The notes: a model not told the origin generated them from the sequence alone. DNA of 45,841 bases from Motilimonas sp. E26 (GCF_021278025.1 NZ_JAIBHJ010000029.1:1-45841); one strand, 5' to 3'; positions 8,220-17,465 are shown, numbered from the stretch's first letter. A program made the numbers and translations.

Positions 8220-9287
8220 TTGGCCATTAACGTATTAATCGTCGACGATTCTGCTGTCGTGCGCCAAGTGCTGACCCAGCAGTTAGATGGCGCTGCTGGC
8301 ATTAAAGTCATAGGCGCGGCTTCTGATCCTATTTTTGCGATGAAAAAAATGGCCAGTCAGTGGCCTGACGTGATTGTTCTGGATATTGAAATGCCTCGTA
8401 TGGATGGCATTACATTTTTGAAAAAAATCATGGCAGAAAGGCCGACGCCAGTGGTGATTTGTTCAACCCTTGCGGGCAAAGGAGCTGATGCGACGATGCA
8501 AGCTCTGGCCGCTGGGGCCATTGACGTGATCACTAAGCCTAAGGCTGGACTAAAAGGCTTTTTACAAGAGCAAAGGGCGATGATGATTGACGCTATCAAG
8601 GCCGCTGCGATGGCAAAGGTTGGTGGCAGGGCCAGAGCCCCTAGTGCACTTCCCGTTACATCTAAGCTGAGTGCTGATGCGGTTATTGCTCCTTGCGCGA
8701 ATAAACCTATGTCTGAAACGACCGATAAAGTGATTGCCATTGGCACTTCGACCGGTGGAACACAAGCGTTAGAGGCGGTGTTAGTGAATTTACCTCGCAC
8801 TGCGCCCGGTATCGTGGTGGTGCAACATATGCCTGAGAATTTTACTGCGGCTTTTGCTGGTCGCTTAAATTCTTTGTGCCAGATGAATGTGAAAGAAGCT
8901 GAGCATAATGATCGCGTTGTTCCCGGTCAGGTGTTAATCGCTAATGGTGGCAAACATATGTTGCTAATTCGCAGTGGCGCACAATATCGAGTGGAGTTGA
9001 AAGATGGCCCATTGGTTAGTCGGCATCGCCCTTCTGTTGATGTGTTATTTCGTTCTGTCGCAAAGGCAGCTGGCGCTAATGCGGTGGGCATTATTATGAC
9101 AGGTATGGGCGATGATGGCGCCAGAGGGCTAAAAGAAATGCACGACGCGGGCGCTTATACCGCAGCACAAGATGAAAAAACCTGCGTGGTTTATGGCATG
9201 CCAAAAGAGGCGGTAAAGCTTGGCGGTGTCGATATACAGTTACCCTTGCAGCGGATCCCTGAGCTAATAATGAAAGCGATAAAGTAA
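8220..9287 (+). CDS. cheB: Chemotaxis methylesterase/deamidase CheB
   Basis: Removes methyl groups from the MCP when phosphorylated by CheA. It has 355 residues: a receiver domain ([12 protein letters not shown]; phospho-aspartate in [11 protein letters not shown]), a linker, and the esterase domain with the nucleophilic serine in [12 protein letters not shown], the active-site histidine in VVQHMPENF and the acidic residue in [11 protein letters not shown] choose the TTG at 8220, giving an N-terminus of [11 protein letters not shown], because GGAG at 8211-8214 precedes it by 5 bases. The TTG at 8199 would overlap the cheD stop and lacks a Shine-Dalgarno site. This is the last gene of the chemosensory operon. 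Confidence 0.94.
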   Translation: MAINVLIVDDSAVVRQVLTQQLDGAAGIKVIGAASDPIFAMKKMASQWPDVIVLDIEMPRMDGITFLKKIMAERPTPVVICSTLAGKGADATMQALAAGAIDVITKPKAGLKGFLQEQRAMMIDAIKAAAMAKVGGRARAPSALPVTSKLSADAVIAPCANKPMSETTDKVIAIGTSTGGTQALEAVLVNLPRTAPGIVVVQHMPENFTAAFAGRLNSLCQMNVKEAEHNDRVVPGQVLIANGGKHMLLIRSGAQYRVELKDGPLVSRHRPSVDVLFRSVAKAAGANAVGIIMTGMGDDGARGLKEMHDAGAYTAAQDEKTCVVYGMPKEAVKLGGVDIQLPLQRIPELIMKAIK

Positions 9288-9364
9288 CAAACGACGCCCT
9301 CCTACTTGGTAGTGCTTGCATCTTGGTGCGACTGCATTATGATCGCAACATAGGTTTAGGAGGC

Positions 9365-9838
9365 ATGATGAAATTAAGTAAAAAAGCGTGGAATAACGTA
9401 TTAATCTTTGCTGTGCTAGGTATGATCTTTATCTTTAATTTCAGCCATAAGCGCATGCTTCACGAAGATATATCCACTCCTAAGCAAGCCACTTTATTAC
9501 CTAGTCACGGCATGATTTTAACGATGCAAGGGCCAGATTATACCATCGAACGTATTGGTCGCAGTTGGCGGAGCCGCCCTGATATTGGCCTTGCGCCTGA
9601 ACAGCTTAACACAATGATGAATGCTTGGTTGTCTGAGCCTCTTAACACCCTAGAATTAGCCCAAGGACAGTTGCCTGTTAGCCAATACAGTCAAGTTTAT
9701 CAATTTTGGTTAGCTGGTGTGGACGAGCCGGTCAGCTTGACGCTTTACCAGTTAGACAGTGGCTTAGTGATCAGTAATTGGCAGTCACAGTTATTGCAGC
9801 TGGATGAGCTTAATATTCATAAGCTGTTGCCGAAATAA
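9365..9838 (+). CDS. Small single-pass membrane protein, function unknown
   Basis: The 157 residues begin MMKLSKKAWNNV. One N-terminal membrane anchor spans about residues 9-27, followed by a predicted periplasmic domain of about 125 residues. I do not recognise the family. The domain mixes hydrophobic and polar stretches typical of a small beta-rich fold (YTIERIGRSWRSRP; LVISNWQSQLLQLDEL). The start at 9365 is chosen because GGAGG lies directly upstream; an upstream TTG at 9323 is unsupported. It is transcribed in the direction of mutM and lies 85 bp before it, so co-transcription is plausible. Confidence 0.75.
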   Translation: MMKLSKKAWNNVLIFAVLGMIFIFNFSHKRMLHEDISTPKQATLLPSHGMILTMQGPDYTIERIGRSWRSRPDIGLAPEQLNTMMNAWLSEPLNTLELAQGQLPVSQYSQVYQFWLAGVDEPVSLTLYQLDSGLVISNWQSQLLQLDELNIHKLLPK

Positions 9839-9923
9839 GTGAAAGCTTAACCTAAACCGACGCTTACTTGTTTACGTATCATACCCTTTATTCCATGCCG
9901 TTTTATGACCCAAAGAGCCTATC

Positions 9924-10736
9924 ATGCCTGAGTTACCCGAAGTTGAAGTAAGCCGTCAAGGCATCGCCCCGTTTTTAACAGGGGCGACCATTAAGCAAGT
10001 TATTGTTCGTGAGCCAAGAATGCGCTGGCCGGTGCCAGACTCGATTCAAGAGGCTTGCGATCAAGTGATTGAGCGAGTAGAGCGCCGCGCTAAATATATT
10101 TTATTGCGCACGCAAGTGGGCAGCATTATTTTACATTTAGGCATGTCGGGCAATTTGCGCGTCCTCCCAGTTGGCAGTGAGGTACAAAAACACGATCATA
10201 TCGATATTGTGTTAAACAGTGGCCAATTGTTGCGGCTACATGATCCGCGCCGTTTTGGCGCTTGCTTATGGGTGAAAGGCGAGCCTGAATTACATCCATT
10301 GCTAGCCAAGCTGGGGCCTGAGCCATTAACCGCCGACTTTAGCGATGAGACCCTGTTTGAACGTTCACGTGGCCGTAAAACTGCGGTGAAGCAGTTTATT
10401 ATGGATAATGCCAATGTTGTAGGTGTAGGTAATATTTATGCTAATGAAAGCTTATTTCGTAGTGGTATTCACCCTAAGCGCGCCGCGGGTAATATTTCTA
10501 AAGCACGCTATCAAATATTGACTGAACATATTAAAACCGTGCTCGCAGAGGCGATTACTCAAGGCGGTACTACCCTTAAAGATTTTACTAAAGCCGATGG
10601 TAAACCGGGCTATTTTGTGCAACAACTGGCGGTATATGGTCGCGCCGGGTTGCCTTGTACACATTGTGGTAACACCTTACAAGAGATCCGCTTAGGCCAA
10701 CGTAGCACCGTATTTTGCACTCAGTGTCAGCGTTAA
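9924..10736 (+). CDS. mutM: Formamidopyrimidine-DNA glycosylase MutM (Fpg)
   Basis: A bifunctional base-excision repair enzyme that removes 8-oxoguanine and formamidopyrimidines and nicks the abasic site. Its 270 residues match the family length. The mature N-terminus PELPEVE supplies the catalytic proline and glutamate. RRAKYIL holds the conserved lysine, HLGMSGNLR and VGNIYANE are typical, and the C-terminal zinc finger has four cysteines (CTHCG and CTQCQ). The gene is convergent with coaD, with hairpins in the gap between them. Confidence 0.98.
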   Translation: MPELPEVEVSRQGIAPFLTGATIKQVIVREPRMRWPVPDSIQEACDQVIERVERRAKYILLRTQVGSIILHLGMSGNLRVLPVGSEVQKHDHIDIVLNSGQLLRLHDPRRFGACLWVKGEPELHPLLAKLGPEPLTADFSDETLFERSRGRKTAVKQFIMDNANVVGVGNIYANESLFRSGIHPKRAAGNISKARYQILTEHIKTVLAEAITQGGTTLKDFTKADGKPGYFVQQLAVYGRAGLPCTHCGNTLQEIRLGQRSTVFCTQCQR

Positions 10737-10900
10737 CTTTTGCTAACGTCGAATAATGTGGGATTCCCTATGTACTATTTTTAACCCGAGTTCTGGATAA
10801 GCAAAATAGTATATTTCCTCTGCAAAAACGCGGTTAATATGTCCCTATACGTTTTGTGTTTTCATCCCTGAAAACTTAAATTGTGCAGTAAAAATATACT
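10737..10900. terminator. Convergent mutM/coaD gap with two hairpins
   Basis: Two stem-loops lie between the convergent genes. The first has arms TACTATTTT (10773-10781) and AAAATAGTA (10803-10811) with a 21-base loop. The second, at 10858-10875, is GTTTTCA-tccc-TGAAAAC and shares its core with hairpins at 14017-14036 and 35820-35839. Neither has a long T-tract, so a bidirectional terminator role is an inference from position. Confidence 0.55.
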
Positions 10901-11410
10901 TTATCCATTCGTAATAGGCTTAAGCAAAACTGAGGTTATTTTATTTTGTAAGGCTTGCTTAACTGATGCGGGGACAAGATCTTTTACATCGCCACCATGC
11001 TTGGCAATTTCTTTTACCAAGGTAGAAGAAATTGCACTATTTTCAGGGCTTGGCGTGAAGATTACGGTTTCAAGATCAGGATTGAGCTTACGGTTCATGT
11101 TAGCTAATTGCAGTTCATAATCAAAATCGTTGCTGCCCCGTACGCCACGGATCATTACTTGAGCGTCATGCTGCTTAGCAAAATCGGCGAGTAAGCCCTT
11201 AAAGCCAACAATTTGCACATTATCTAAATGCTCTGTTGCCTGTTGTAATAAGGCAACCCGCTCGGCTAAATCAAACATTGGCTGCTTACTTGGGCTAGCA
11301 GCTATGCTGATGATCACAGTTCCAAACATTTTACAGGCACGTTCAATCAGTTCTATGTGACCATTAGTGACGGGATCAAAAGTGCCTGGATAAATTACGC
11401 GTACTGTCAT
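10901..11410 (-). CDS. coaD: Phosphopantetheine adenylyltransferase CoaD
   Basis: Catalyses the penultimate step of coenzyme A synthesis, the ATP-dependent adenylylation of 4'-phosphopantetheine. The 169 residues show the nucleotidyltransferase signature in [26 protein letters not shown], and the C-terminal [10 protein letters not shown] motif. The length is slightly above the usual 160. The start MTVRVIYPG is the only one that keeps the first strand intact. The gene lies between mutM and the LPS genes, an arrangement common in gammaproteobacteria. Confidence 0.97.
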   Translation of the reverse strand: MTVRVIYPGTFDPVTNGHIELIERACKMFGTVIISIAASPSKQPMFDLAERVALLQQATEHLDNVQIVGFKGLLADFAKQHDAQVMIRGVRGSNDFDYELQLANMNRKLNPDLETVIFTPSPENSAISSTLVKEIAKHGGDVKDLVPASVKQALQNKITSVLLKPITNG

Positions 11411-11459
11411 GTCGAGATATTCCTGTTGTCATCTGAAACGGCTATGATTCGCGTTAGTA

Positions 11460-11517
11460 TATACTCAAGCCACACTTGCTGAACAGGCTCCTTAGGGCTG
11501 TTTTGGCTTAGGGTATA
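11460..11517. repeat. Imperfect inverted repeat in the coaD/lipoprotein divergent gap
   Basis: The left arm begins tatactcaagcc at 11460. The right arm ends ggcttagggtata at 11517. The arms pair over about 16 bases with mismatches. The ends resemble the TATACCC termini of the element at 35914-36179, so this may be a degraded short relative. It could equally be a regulatory hairpin for the gene at 11548. Confidence 0.4.
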
Positions 11518-11547
11518 ACTGATTTAAAATAAATAAGGAAGGTTGAA

Positions 11548-12540
11548 GTGTTAACAAGGCTGTGTTTCTTTTCTCGTTATAACTTGGTGGTTAATCTAGT
11601 TTTATGCTCAAGTTTTACCCTTCTAAGTGGTTGCAGTGTACCTTCAGTGTGGAACGATGAAGCAGAGGTAACGCAAGAAATACAAGCTGTCGCTCCCGTT
11701 TCTGGTGATATGCAAATTAGCACTTTAACTGAGCAGCAAGTGAAGTTTACTGTGCTGGCTTCATTACCTAGTGATGTGAGTGAAACATCGGGTTTAGCAA
11801 TGCGTTATGGCAAGCTTTGGACCATTAATGACAGCGGCGATGGTGCTTTTTTATACAAGCTAAATTTAAGTAACCAGTTTATTGAAACCAAGCTTAAAGT
11901 GACCGACGCGGTTAACCGTGATTGGGAATCTCTAGCCCAAGATGATGCCTATCTTTATATTGCTGATTGCGGCAACAACAGTGGTAAGCGCGACACTTTT
12001 CAAATTTACCAAGTACCTTGGCATGAAATCGATATTGCCCCTAATGGTTCGCGTTTAAGCAGTGATCGCATCAATATTAAGCTAGAGAAGCAAACTGCCG
12101 ATCTTGAAGCTTATGAGCATAACTATGATTGCGAAGCAATTACTATGGTGGACAATCAGTTGTGGTTGTTTTCAAAGAACTGGCAAGATCAGCAAACTCA
12201 GTTATATCAAGCTGAATTTGGGACTTCGCCCCAGTTGCTAAAGGCCCAGCAAACGTTACCGGTGCAAGGCTTGATCACCGCGGTAGACTATCACCAGCCT
12301 TCGGGACAGCTAGCTTTGCTGGGTTACAGTAAACAGCGCTTGTTTGGCCATGCTTTTATTTGGATTTTTGATGTCGTGGGCGGCGAAGTGGATTTGAGCC
12401 ATGCCAAATATTATCAGTTGCCTGAGTACTCGCAGTGGGAAGGGCTACTATGGAAGAATGATAAAACCCTATTAATCAGTGCTGAAAGTAGTCCATTAAG
12501 CTCTGCTGCGTTAGCTGAGGTTGTGCTACCTAGCCATTGA
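11548..12540 (+). CDS. Predicted outer-membrane lipoprotein with beta-propeller-like domain
   Basis: The 330 residues begin with a lipoprotein signal ending in LLSGC, so Cys29 should be lipidated. After a linker of about 35 residues comes a repetitive beta domain with motifs such as SGLAMRYGKLWTINDSGD, NRDWESLAQDDAYLYIADCGNN and DCEAITMVDNQLWLFSKNW. These look like blades of a six-bladed propeller related to SMP-30/esterase-like proteins. I know no characterised function. GTG is used as start, with GGAAGG upstream. It is divergent from coaD and not clearly part of an operon with the dehydrogenase gene downstream. Confidence 0.8.
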   Translation: MLTRLCFFSRYNLVVNLVLCSSFTLLSGCSVPSVWNDEAEVTQEIQAVAPVSGDMQISTLTEQQVKFTVLASLPSDVSETSGLAMRYGKLWTINDSGDGAFLYKLNLSNQFIETKLKVTDAVNRDWESLAQDDAYLYIADCGNNSGKRDTFQIYQVPWHEIDIAPNGSRLSSDRINIKLEKQTADLEAYEHNYDCEAITMVDNQLWLFSKNWQDQQTQLYQAEFGTSPQLLKAQQTLPVQGLITAVDYHQPSGQLALLGYSKQRLFGHAFIWIFDVVGGEVDLSHAKYYQLPEYSQWEGLLWKNDKTLLISAESSPLSSAALAEVVLPSH

Positions 12541-12660
12541 TTGCATCTAAGCGTTTTGCGATTACTTGGCAGGCGATATTATTTCACCTGATATCTAATT
12601 AATCCGAGCACTCTGTACTAAGCTTTCTGAAGGCGAATCATCGCATTCAAGGGAGTGAAT

Positions 12661-13941
12661 ATGTCCAGTTTGCAAATGCCCCAAAAAGTGGCCGTGCTTG
12701 GTTTAGGTTATGTCGGCTTACCTTTGACCCTCGAATTTGCTAAGCATTTTGCCACAGTGGGTTTCGATATTAATGCTCAGCGCGTAGCTGAGCTGCGCCA
12801 AGGCCGTGACCGCACACTGGAAGCCACTACCGAGCAACTGCAAGCGAGCCAAGCCATGTTTAGCTCTGATCCCCAAGACATGGCTGGCTGTCAGTTTTTT
12901 ATCGTTTCCGTTCCAACTCCCATCGATAAGCATCATCAACCTGATCTATCTCCTTTAGTGGGCGCGTCAGAAACCGTAGCTAAGGTATTAAAGCGTGGCG
13001 ATATTGTGGTGTATGAAAGCACTGTTTTTCCCGGCGCAACTGAAGAGGTGTGTGTGCCGCTATTAGAGGCAGGTTCAGGCTTGGTATTTAATCAGGACTT
13101 CTATTGTGGTTACAGTCCAGAGCGGATTAATCCGGGTGATAAAGAGCACACCTTAACCAGTATTGTTAAAGTAACCTCGGGCTCTACCCCTGATGTGGCA
13201 GAGATTGTTGATGCCATGTATGGCAAGGTGATCATGGCAGGTACCTACAAAGCCAGTTCGATTAAGGTGGCTGAAGCGGCGAAAGTCATCGAAAACACCC
13301 AGCGTGATGTCAATATTGCCCTCATTAATGAGTTAGCACTGATCTTCGATAAAATCGGTATTAACACTGAAGAAGTGCTGGATGCTGCGGCGACTAAGTG
13401 GAACTTTTTACATTTTCATCCAGGTTTAGTCGGTGGGCATTGTATTGGTGTTGACCCTTATTATTTAACCTATAAAGCTCAGGAGCTGGGTTATCACCCT
13501 GAAATGATTCTTGCGGGACGACGCTTAAACGATGACATGGGCATTTACATTGCCGATCGTGTGGTGCGTTTGATGCTCAAACAAAAAATCCAAGTGAGTC
13601 AATCTAAGGTGTTGATTATGGGGCTGACCTTTAAGGAAAATTGCCCCGATTTACGCAATACCAAAGTGATTGATGTGATCAATGAGCTGAAAACCATGGA
13701 CGTTAACGTGGCAGTGTTTGATCCATGGGCCGATCCGGAAGAAGCGCAGCGTTTATATGGCATTGAATTACACACAGAGTTACCCGAACAGCAATATGAC
13801 GCTTTGGTGCTCACTGTGTCTCATCGTCAAATCATGGCGCTGTCTGAAGCGGACTATAAGGGGTTGTCAAATCCCAATGGTTGCGTGATATTTGATGTGA
13901 AAAGAATTTTAGATAGCCCGCTAGTGACCGGGCGATTGTAG
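12661..13941 (+). CDS. tviB: UDP-N-acetylhexosamine 6-dehydrogenase, TviB/WbpO type
   Basis: Oxidises UDP-GlcNAc or UDP-GalNAc at C6 to the uronic acid, using two NAD+ molecules. The 427-residue protein has the N-terminal Rossmann motif VLGLGYVGLPL, the central ERINPGDKEH and VAEAAKVIENTQRDVNIAL, the catalytic cysteine (about residue 261) in GLVGGHCIGVDPYYL, and the C-terminal domain motif TFKENCPDLRNTKV. This pattern matches TviB/WbpO better than UDP-glucose dehydrogenase. I choose ATG 12661 over GTG 12655, because the GTG overlaps the Shine-Dalgarno GGGAG. The partner epimerase usually found beside tviB is absent, so the product may go straight into a core or O-chain uronic acid. The exact substrate is not determinable from sequence alone. 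Confidence 0.88.
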   Translation: MSSLQMPQKVAVLGLGYVGLPLTLEFAKHFATVGFDINAQRVAELRQGRDRTLEATTEQLQASQAMFSSDPQDMAGCQFFIVSVPTPIDKHHQPDLSPLVGASETVAKVLKRGDIVVYESTVFPGATEEVCVPLLEAGSGLVFNQDFYCGYSPERINPGDKEHTLTSIVKVTSGSTPDVAEIVDAMYGKVIMAGTYKASSIKVAEAAKVIENTQRDVNIALINELALIFDKIGINTEEVLDAAATKWNFLHFHPGLVGGHCIGVDPYYLTYKAQELGYHPEMILAGRRLNDDMGIYIADRVVRLMLKQKIQVSQSKVLIMGLTFKENCPDLRNTKVIDVINELKTMDVNVAVFDPWADPEEAQRLYGIELHTELPEQQYDALVLTVSHRQIMALSEADYKGLSNPNGCVIFDVKRILDSPLVTGRL

Positions 13942-13992
13942 GAGATGATAATAAATAAGTTCAGGAAGCGACTATTTCTTCGCAACACCACA

Positions 13993-14038
13993 GCAAGTAC
14001 ATCCTTGTATGCTTAACTTTTTCATCCCTGAAAAAGAT
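13993..14038. repeat. Dispersed 46-bp repeat with hairpin, copy A
   Basis: The stretch from gcaagtacatcc to the perfect hairpin CTTTTTCA-tccc-TGAAAAAG (14017-14036) is about 85% identical to 35796-35841. The hairpin alone recurs at 10858-10875. All three copies sit in convergent gaps, here between the dehydrogenase and GT9 genes, which suggests a 3'-end or terminator role. Confidence 0.75.
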
Positions 14039-14104
14039 ATATTGCGAATAACTATACGCTTCCTTCATTTGGATTTTACCGCTACTAATAAGTCCAGCTT
14101 GCAT

Positions 14105-15148
14105 TTATAACTGACTGATTACCTTATCTAGCTCGGCTTGCACCGCTGCTAGGGTGATATCTTGCATCACATGATCGCCTTTCACCCGAGTTGCCCAGGC
14201 TAATTGCTCGATAGGCTTTTGCTGTTGCTGAACCACATGCTGCTCATAAACACTTACTACTTTATCTAAATCGTTGTAAGGGCCGGTGCGCTTAGGATTG
14301 CTATGACCATATAAACCGATCACTGTGGTGCCTTGTGTGGTGGCTAAATGAGCTGGACCCGAGTCGGGCGCTATCACCACATCAGCAGCGGCCAACACGG
14401 CAGTTAGCTGCTTTAATGAGGTTTTACCTGTTAAGTTGATAATGGGCTGCTGGCACAGATCGCTAATAGCTTGTGCCAGTTTTAGCTCTCGCGGAGCCGG
14501 TGAGCCACATAAGATCACCTGTAAACCTTGTTCAGTAGCATAATCGGCAATGGCGGCGTAGCGGTCGGTGAGCCAGTTACGTTCATCTTTACTGGCCGCA
14601 GGTGAAATCACTAAGGTTTTTTTGCCTTGGCAATAGCCCTTAGCAAAATCGAGTTCGGCTTCGCCAAGCGGAATGTTCCACTGTGGTGATTCAAATGGCA
14701 CACCCAAATAACGCGCGAATTCGGCAAAGTTGTCCAGTACATGTATGCTGTTGGAGCTTGGCAAATGGCGATTGGTGACTAACCACTGCCCCTCTTTGCT
14801 GCGATTTTTACTAAAACCAACGCGGTATTTCGCCTTAATTCCTAACGACAACATACTGGCGCGTAAGGCAAGCTGCATGTGTAACAGGGTGTCAAAACGC
14901 TGATTTTTTAGCTTAGACCAAACTTGACGCATGCCAGCAAAGCCTGCTTTTTTATCAAAGATGACCACATCAATGCCCGGTAAGTCACCGATTAATTGCG
15001 CTTCAATTTTGCCACAGACCCAAGTGATTTTAGTGCTGGGCCAATAATCTTGAATGGCTTGGATCACGCTAATCGCGTGGCACACATCGCCAATCGCTGA
15101 CAAACGTAAAACACATAAAGAATTGGGCGCAGCAGTAAACAAAGCCAT
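14105..15148 (-). CDS. GT9 (ADP-heptose:LPS heptosyltransferase-like) glycosyltransferase
   Basis: A cytoplasmic-face LPS core glycosyltransferase of 347 residues. Visible GT9 features are LRLSAIGDVCHAISVIQ at the N-terminus, LLHMQLALRASML in the middle, ISPAASKDERNWL for the second Rossmann half, and VIAPDSGPAHLATTQGTTVIGLYG near the C-terminus. These match the WaaC/WaaF/WaaQ superfamily. Which core position is used is unclear. It is the only heptosyltransferase candidate in the window, so other waa genes must lie elsewhere. It is divergent from kdkA. Confidence 0.88.
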   Translation of the reverse strand: MALFTAAPNSLCVLRLSAIGDVCHAISVIQAIQDYWPSTKITWVCGKIEAQLIGDLPGIDVVIFDKKAGFAGMRQVWSKLKNQRFDTLLHMQLALRASMLSLGIKAKYRVGFSKNRSKEGQWLVTNRHLPSSNSIHVLDNFAEFARYLGVPFESPQWNIPLGEAELDFAKGYCQGKKTLVISPAASKDERNWLTDRYAAIADYATEQGLQVILCGSPAPRELKLAQAISDLCQQPIINLTGKTSLKQLTAVLAAADVVIAPDSGPAHLATTQGTTVIGLYGHSNPKRTGPYNDLDKVVSVYEQHVVQQQQKPIEQLAWATRVKGDHVMQDITLAAVQAELDKVISQL

Positions 15149-15271
15149 GGACCAGTCTCGCTATAAATGGGAGATGAAATTGATTGAAGACAGAATTATG
15201 CAGCTTGCTCAGTTAATTGTAAAATGCCCCCTTAATCGTTAATTGATATTGTGACAAAAGGGACAGGATGA

Positions 15272-15973
15272 ATGCAGCACCTTACACTTCCCCAAGGCCA
15301 AGTTTGGTTTGATGAAACATTACTCAAAGAAGATCCCGTGCTGTGTTTTGACGCTGATTTTTGGCAACAGCAAAATGCGCTGATAGGTTCGGCGCAAGGC
15401 CGCGGCACTACTTGGTTTGTTCGTGGTGAAAAAGTTGATATGGCACTGCGTCATTATCGCCGCGGTGGTTTATTTGGCAAGCTGGTGGCCGATGCTTATT
15501 GGTTTACCGGTTGGCAGCAAACCCGCAGCTATCAAGAGTTAATGCTATTACAAAAACTAGCGCAGGGTGGCGTCAATGTCCCGCGTCCAGTGGCTGCTCG
15601 CGCCATTAAACGTGGCCTAACTTATCACGCCGATATTCTGGTTGAAAAAGTGCCCAATGCACAAGATTTAGTCGGATTGTTAATCAAGCAAGGGTTACCC
15701 GAAAGCGTGTGGCAGCAAATTGGCCAAACAGTGGCAAAAATGCATCAGTTGCAGGTGAATCATACTGACTTAAATGCGCACAATATTTTGTTTGATGAGC
15801 AAGGCCAAGTTTGGCTCATTGACTTTGATAAGTGTTATGAGCAAAAAGGTAAAGCTTGGCAACAGGGGAATTTAGATCGTTTACTGCGATCGTTTCATAA
15901 AGAAGTCGGCAAGCGTAAAATTCACTTTAATCAGGCTGACTGGCAAGCGCTGATGGCGGGTTATCAAGGCTGA
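15272..15973 (+). CDS. kdkA: 3-deoxy-D-manno-octulosonic acid kinase KdkA
   Basis: Phosphorylates the single Kdo residue attached to lipid A at O-4. The 233 residues form a WaaP-like kinase. Visible motifs are LRHYRRGGLFGKLV at the N-terminal lobe, DILVEKV, the catalytic loop VNHTDLNAHNILFD (catalytic Asp and Asn) and the metal-binding WLIDFDKC. It faces waaA across a short convergent gap. KdkA normally accompanies a monofunctional WaaA and a one-Kdo core, as in Haemophilus and Vibrio. Confidence 0.93.
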   Translation: MQHLTLPQGQVWFDETLLKEDPVLCFDADFWQQQNALIGSAQGRGTTWFVRGEKVDMALRHYRRGGLFGKLVADAYWFTGWQQTRSYQELMLLQKLAQGGVNVPRPVAARAIKRGLTYHADILVEKVPNAQDLVGLLIKQGLPESVWQQIGQTVAKMHQLQVNHTDLNAHNILFDEQGQVWLIDFDKCYEQKGKAWQQGNLDRLLRSFHKEVGKRKIHFNQADWQALMAGYQG

Positions 15974-15998
15974 CCTTTCGATATCTTCACGCTTTTTC

Positions 15999-16014
15999 GC
16001 TGAATAAATTCAGC
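15999..16014. terminator. Hairpin in the kdkA/waaA convergent gap
   Basis: A perfect GCTGAAT-aa-ATTCAGC stem is followed by tcctac. The end matches the half-site of the gtaggagc...gctcctac repeats near 41.6 and 43.9 kb, so this looks like half of such a repeat. It lies 25 bp after kdkA and 10 bp before the waaA stop. There is no T-tract. Confidence 0.5.
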
Positions 16015-16024
16015 TCCTACTCTG

Positions 16025-17407
16025 CTAGAGATAAGTAGATAAGCCTTGTACGGTTTTCGCTACTGCGCCTTGGTTTTGCTTTACCACTTGTAATGCGGCT
16101 TGGCCCACTTGCTGCGCTAATCCCTGATCGGATAACAGCTGCGTCACTTGCGCCGCCAGTTGTTCGCTGTTTTGACAGACCCACAACCCTTGCGCTTGAC
16201 GTAACTGTTCGGCGATTTCGGTAAAATTATAATAGCTTGGCCCAGTAATCGTCGGTTTTGCCAATGCAGCAGGCTCTAGCATGTTATGGCCTCCCACCGC
16301 ATCACCAATTAAACTGCCGCCCATAAACGTGGCATCGGCTGCGGCGAGCATAAGTAGCATCTCGCCCATGCTATCGGCTAAATACACTTGACATGGTTGA
16401 GTGGGATTAAACCCTTGGCTGCGCCGCTGCACACTGAACCCCATATCTTGGCAAAGTTGTGCCATCGCATCAAAACGCTCCGGGTGGCGCGGTACTAAAA
16501 TCAACAAGCTATCAGGTAAGGTTTTAAGTACGGCCTTAAATGCATCTAGCACTTGCTCATCTTCGCCTTTATGGGTACTGGCTGCGACCCAAACAGGGCG
16601 CGTAGCGCCAAGCTGATGGCGTAATGTTTGCGCTTGTTCAGTAACACTTGAGTTTATTTGAATATCGTTTTTTATTGAGCCGGTAACACTGACTTGTTGC
16701 GCGGTTAATCCGAGTTGTTTAAAGCGATCAGCATCACTTTGGGCCACGCAAAACAGGTGATCGATGTGGCGTGATATTTCATTAAATACCCATTGAAACG
16801 TGCCATAACGGCCAGCAGAGCGCGCAGATAATCGAGCGTTAACGATGCAAACGGGTATGCCTGCCGATTTAGCGCTGGCAAGCGTGTTGGGCCATAGCTC
16901 TGTTTCCATGATCAGCAAGCAACTGGGCTTAATGTTGCGGATAAAGCCGTTAATACAAACGGGCAGGTCGATAGGCATATAGCGATGGCTGACAAGATCG
17001 CCGAGCTTTGCAATTTGCGCCGCGCCTGTGCTGGTGGTGGTGGTCACCACGATTTGGTAATCAGGGTAGCCTTGCTTTAGCGCGCGAAGCACTGGAATAG
17101 CAGCAAGAGACTCGCCGACTGACACGGCATGTAACCAAATAACCGGCTGGGCATTTGTGAGTGTCGGTGTTAAACCAAAATGCTCTTTCCATCTTGTGCC
17201 AAACTTGGGCTTGTTCGGTTTGGATTGGTATAAACCAAATAGCAGCAAAGGGGCGGCAAGTAACAAGATCAAAGTATAGAGAATACGAATTAACACTGGA
17301 TCACCAAGAAAAAGGGCTTTGAAAGTTGAGTTTATACCTAAACGTCTATTAGCTAAATAGTTTATCCCCTTTCTACTTGAAGCCGCATCAGTGTTGGCTA
17401 AGCTCAT
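16025..17407 (-). CDS. waaA: Kdo transferase WaaA (KdtA)
   Basis: Transfers Kdo from CMP-Kdo to the lipid IVA precursor at the inner membrane. It has one N-terminal membrane anchor (RILYTLILLLAAPLLLFGLY). Family motifs are WLHAVSVGESLAAIPVL, MPIDLPVCINGF, MPIDL...LIMETELWPN, and VGGHNMLEPAALAKPTITGPSYYNF. From ATG 17407 it has 460 residues, about 35 more than usual. The GTG at 17296 would give 423 residues, the typical length, and put the anchor at the N-terminus. ATG 17407 does have an AGGGGTG Shine-Dalgarno site, so I keep it while regarding the start as open. With kdkA beside it, monofunctional Kdo transfer is likely. Confidence 0.95.
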   Translation of the reverse strand: MSLANTDAASSRKGINYLANRRLGINSTFKALFLGDPVLIRILYTLILLLAAPLLLFGLYQSKPNKPKFGTRWKEHFGLTPTLTNAQPVIWLHAVSVGESLAAIPVLRALKQGYPDYQIVVTTTTSTGAAQIAKLGDLVSHRYMPIDLPVCINGFIRNIKPSCLLIMETELWPNTLASAKSAGIPVCIVNARLSARSAGRYGTFQWVFNEISRHIDHLFCVAQSDADRFKQLGLTAQQVSVTGSIKNDIQINSSVTEQAQTLRHQLGATRPVWVAASTHKGEDEQVLDAFKAVLKTLPDSLLILVPRHPERFDAMAQLCQDMGFSVQRRSQGFNPTQPCQVYLADSMGEMLLMLAAADATFMGGSLIGDAVGGHNMLEPAALAKPTITGPSYYNFTEIAEQLRQAQGLWVCQNSEQLAAQVTQLLSDQGLAQQVGQAALQVVKQNQGAVAKTVQGLSTYL

Positions 17408-17465
17408 TCACCCCTATCACATCGTTTATCTATGCTCATGGGATGGACGAGCGTGCCGCCTACCT

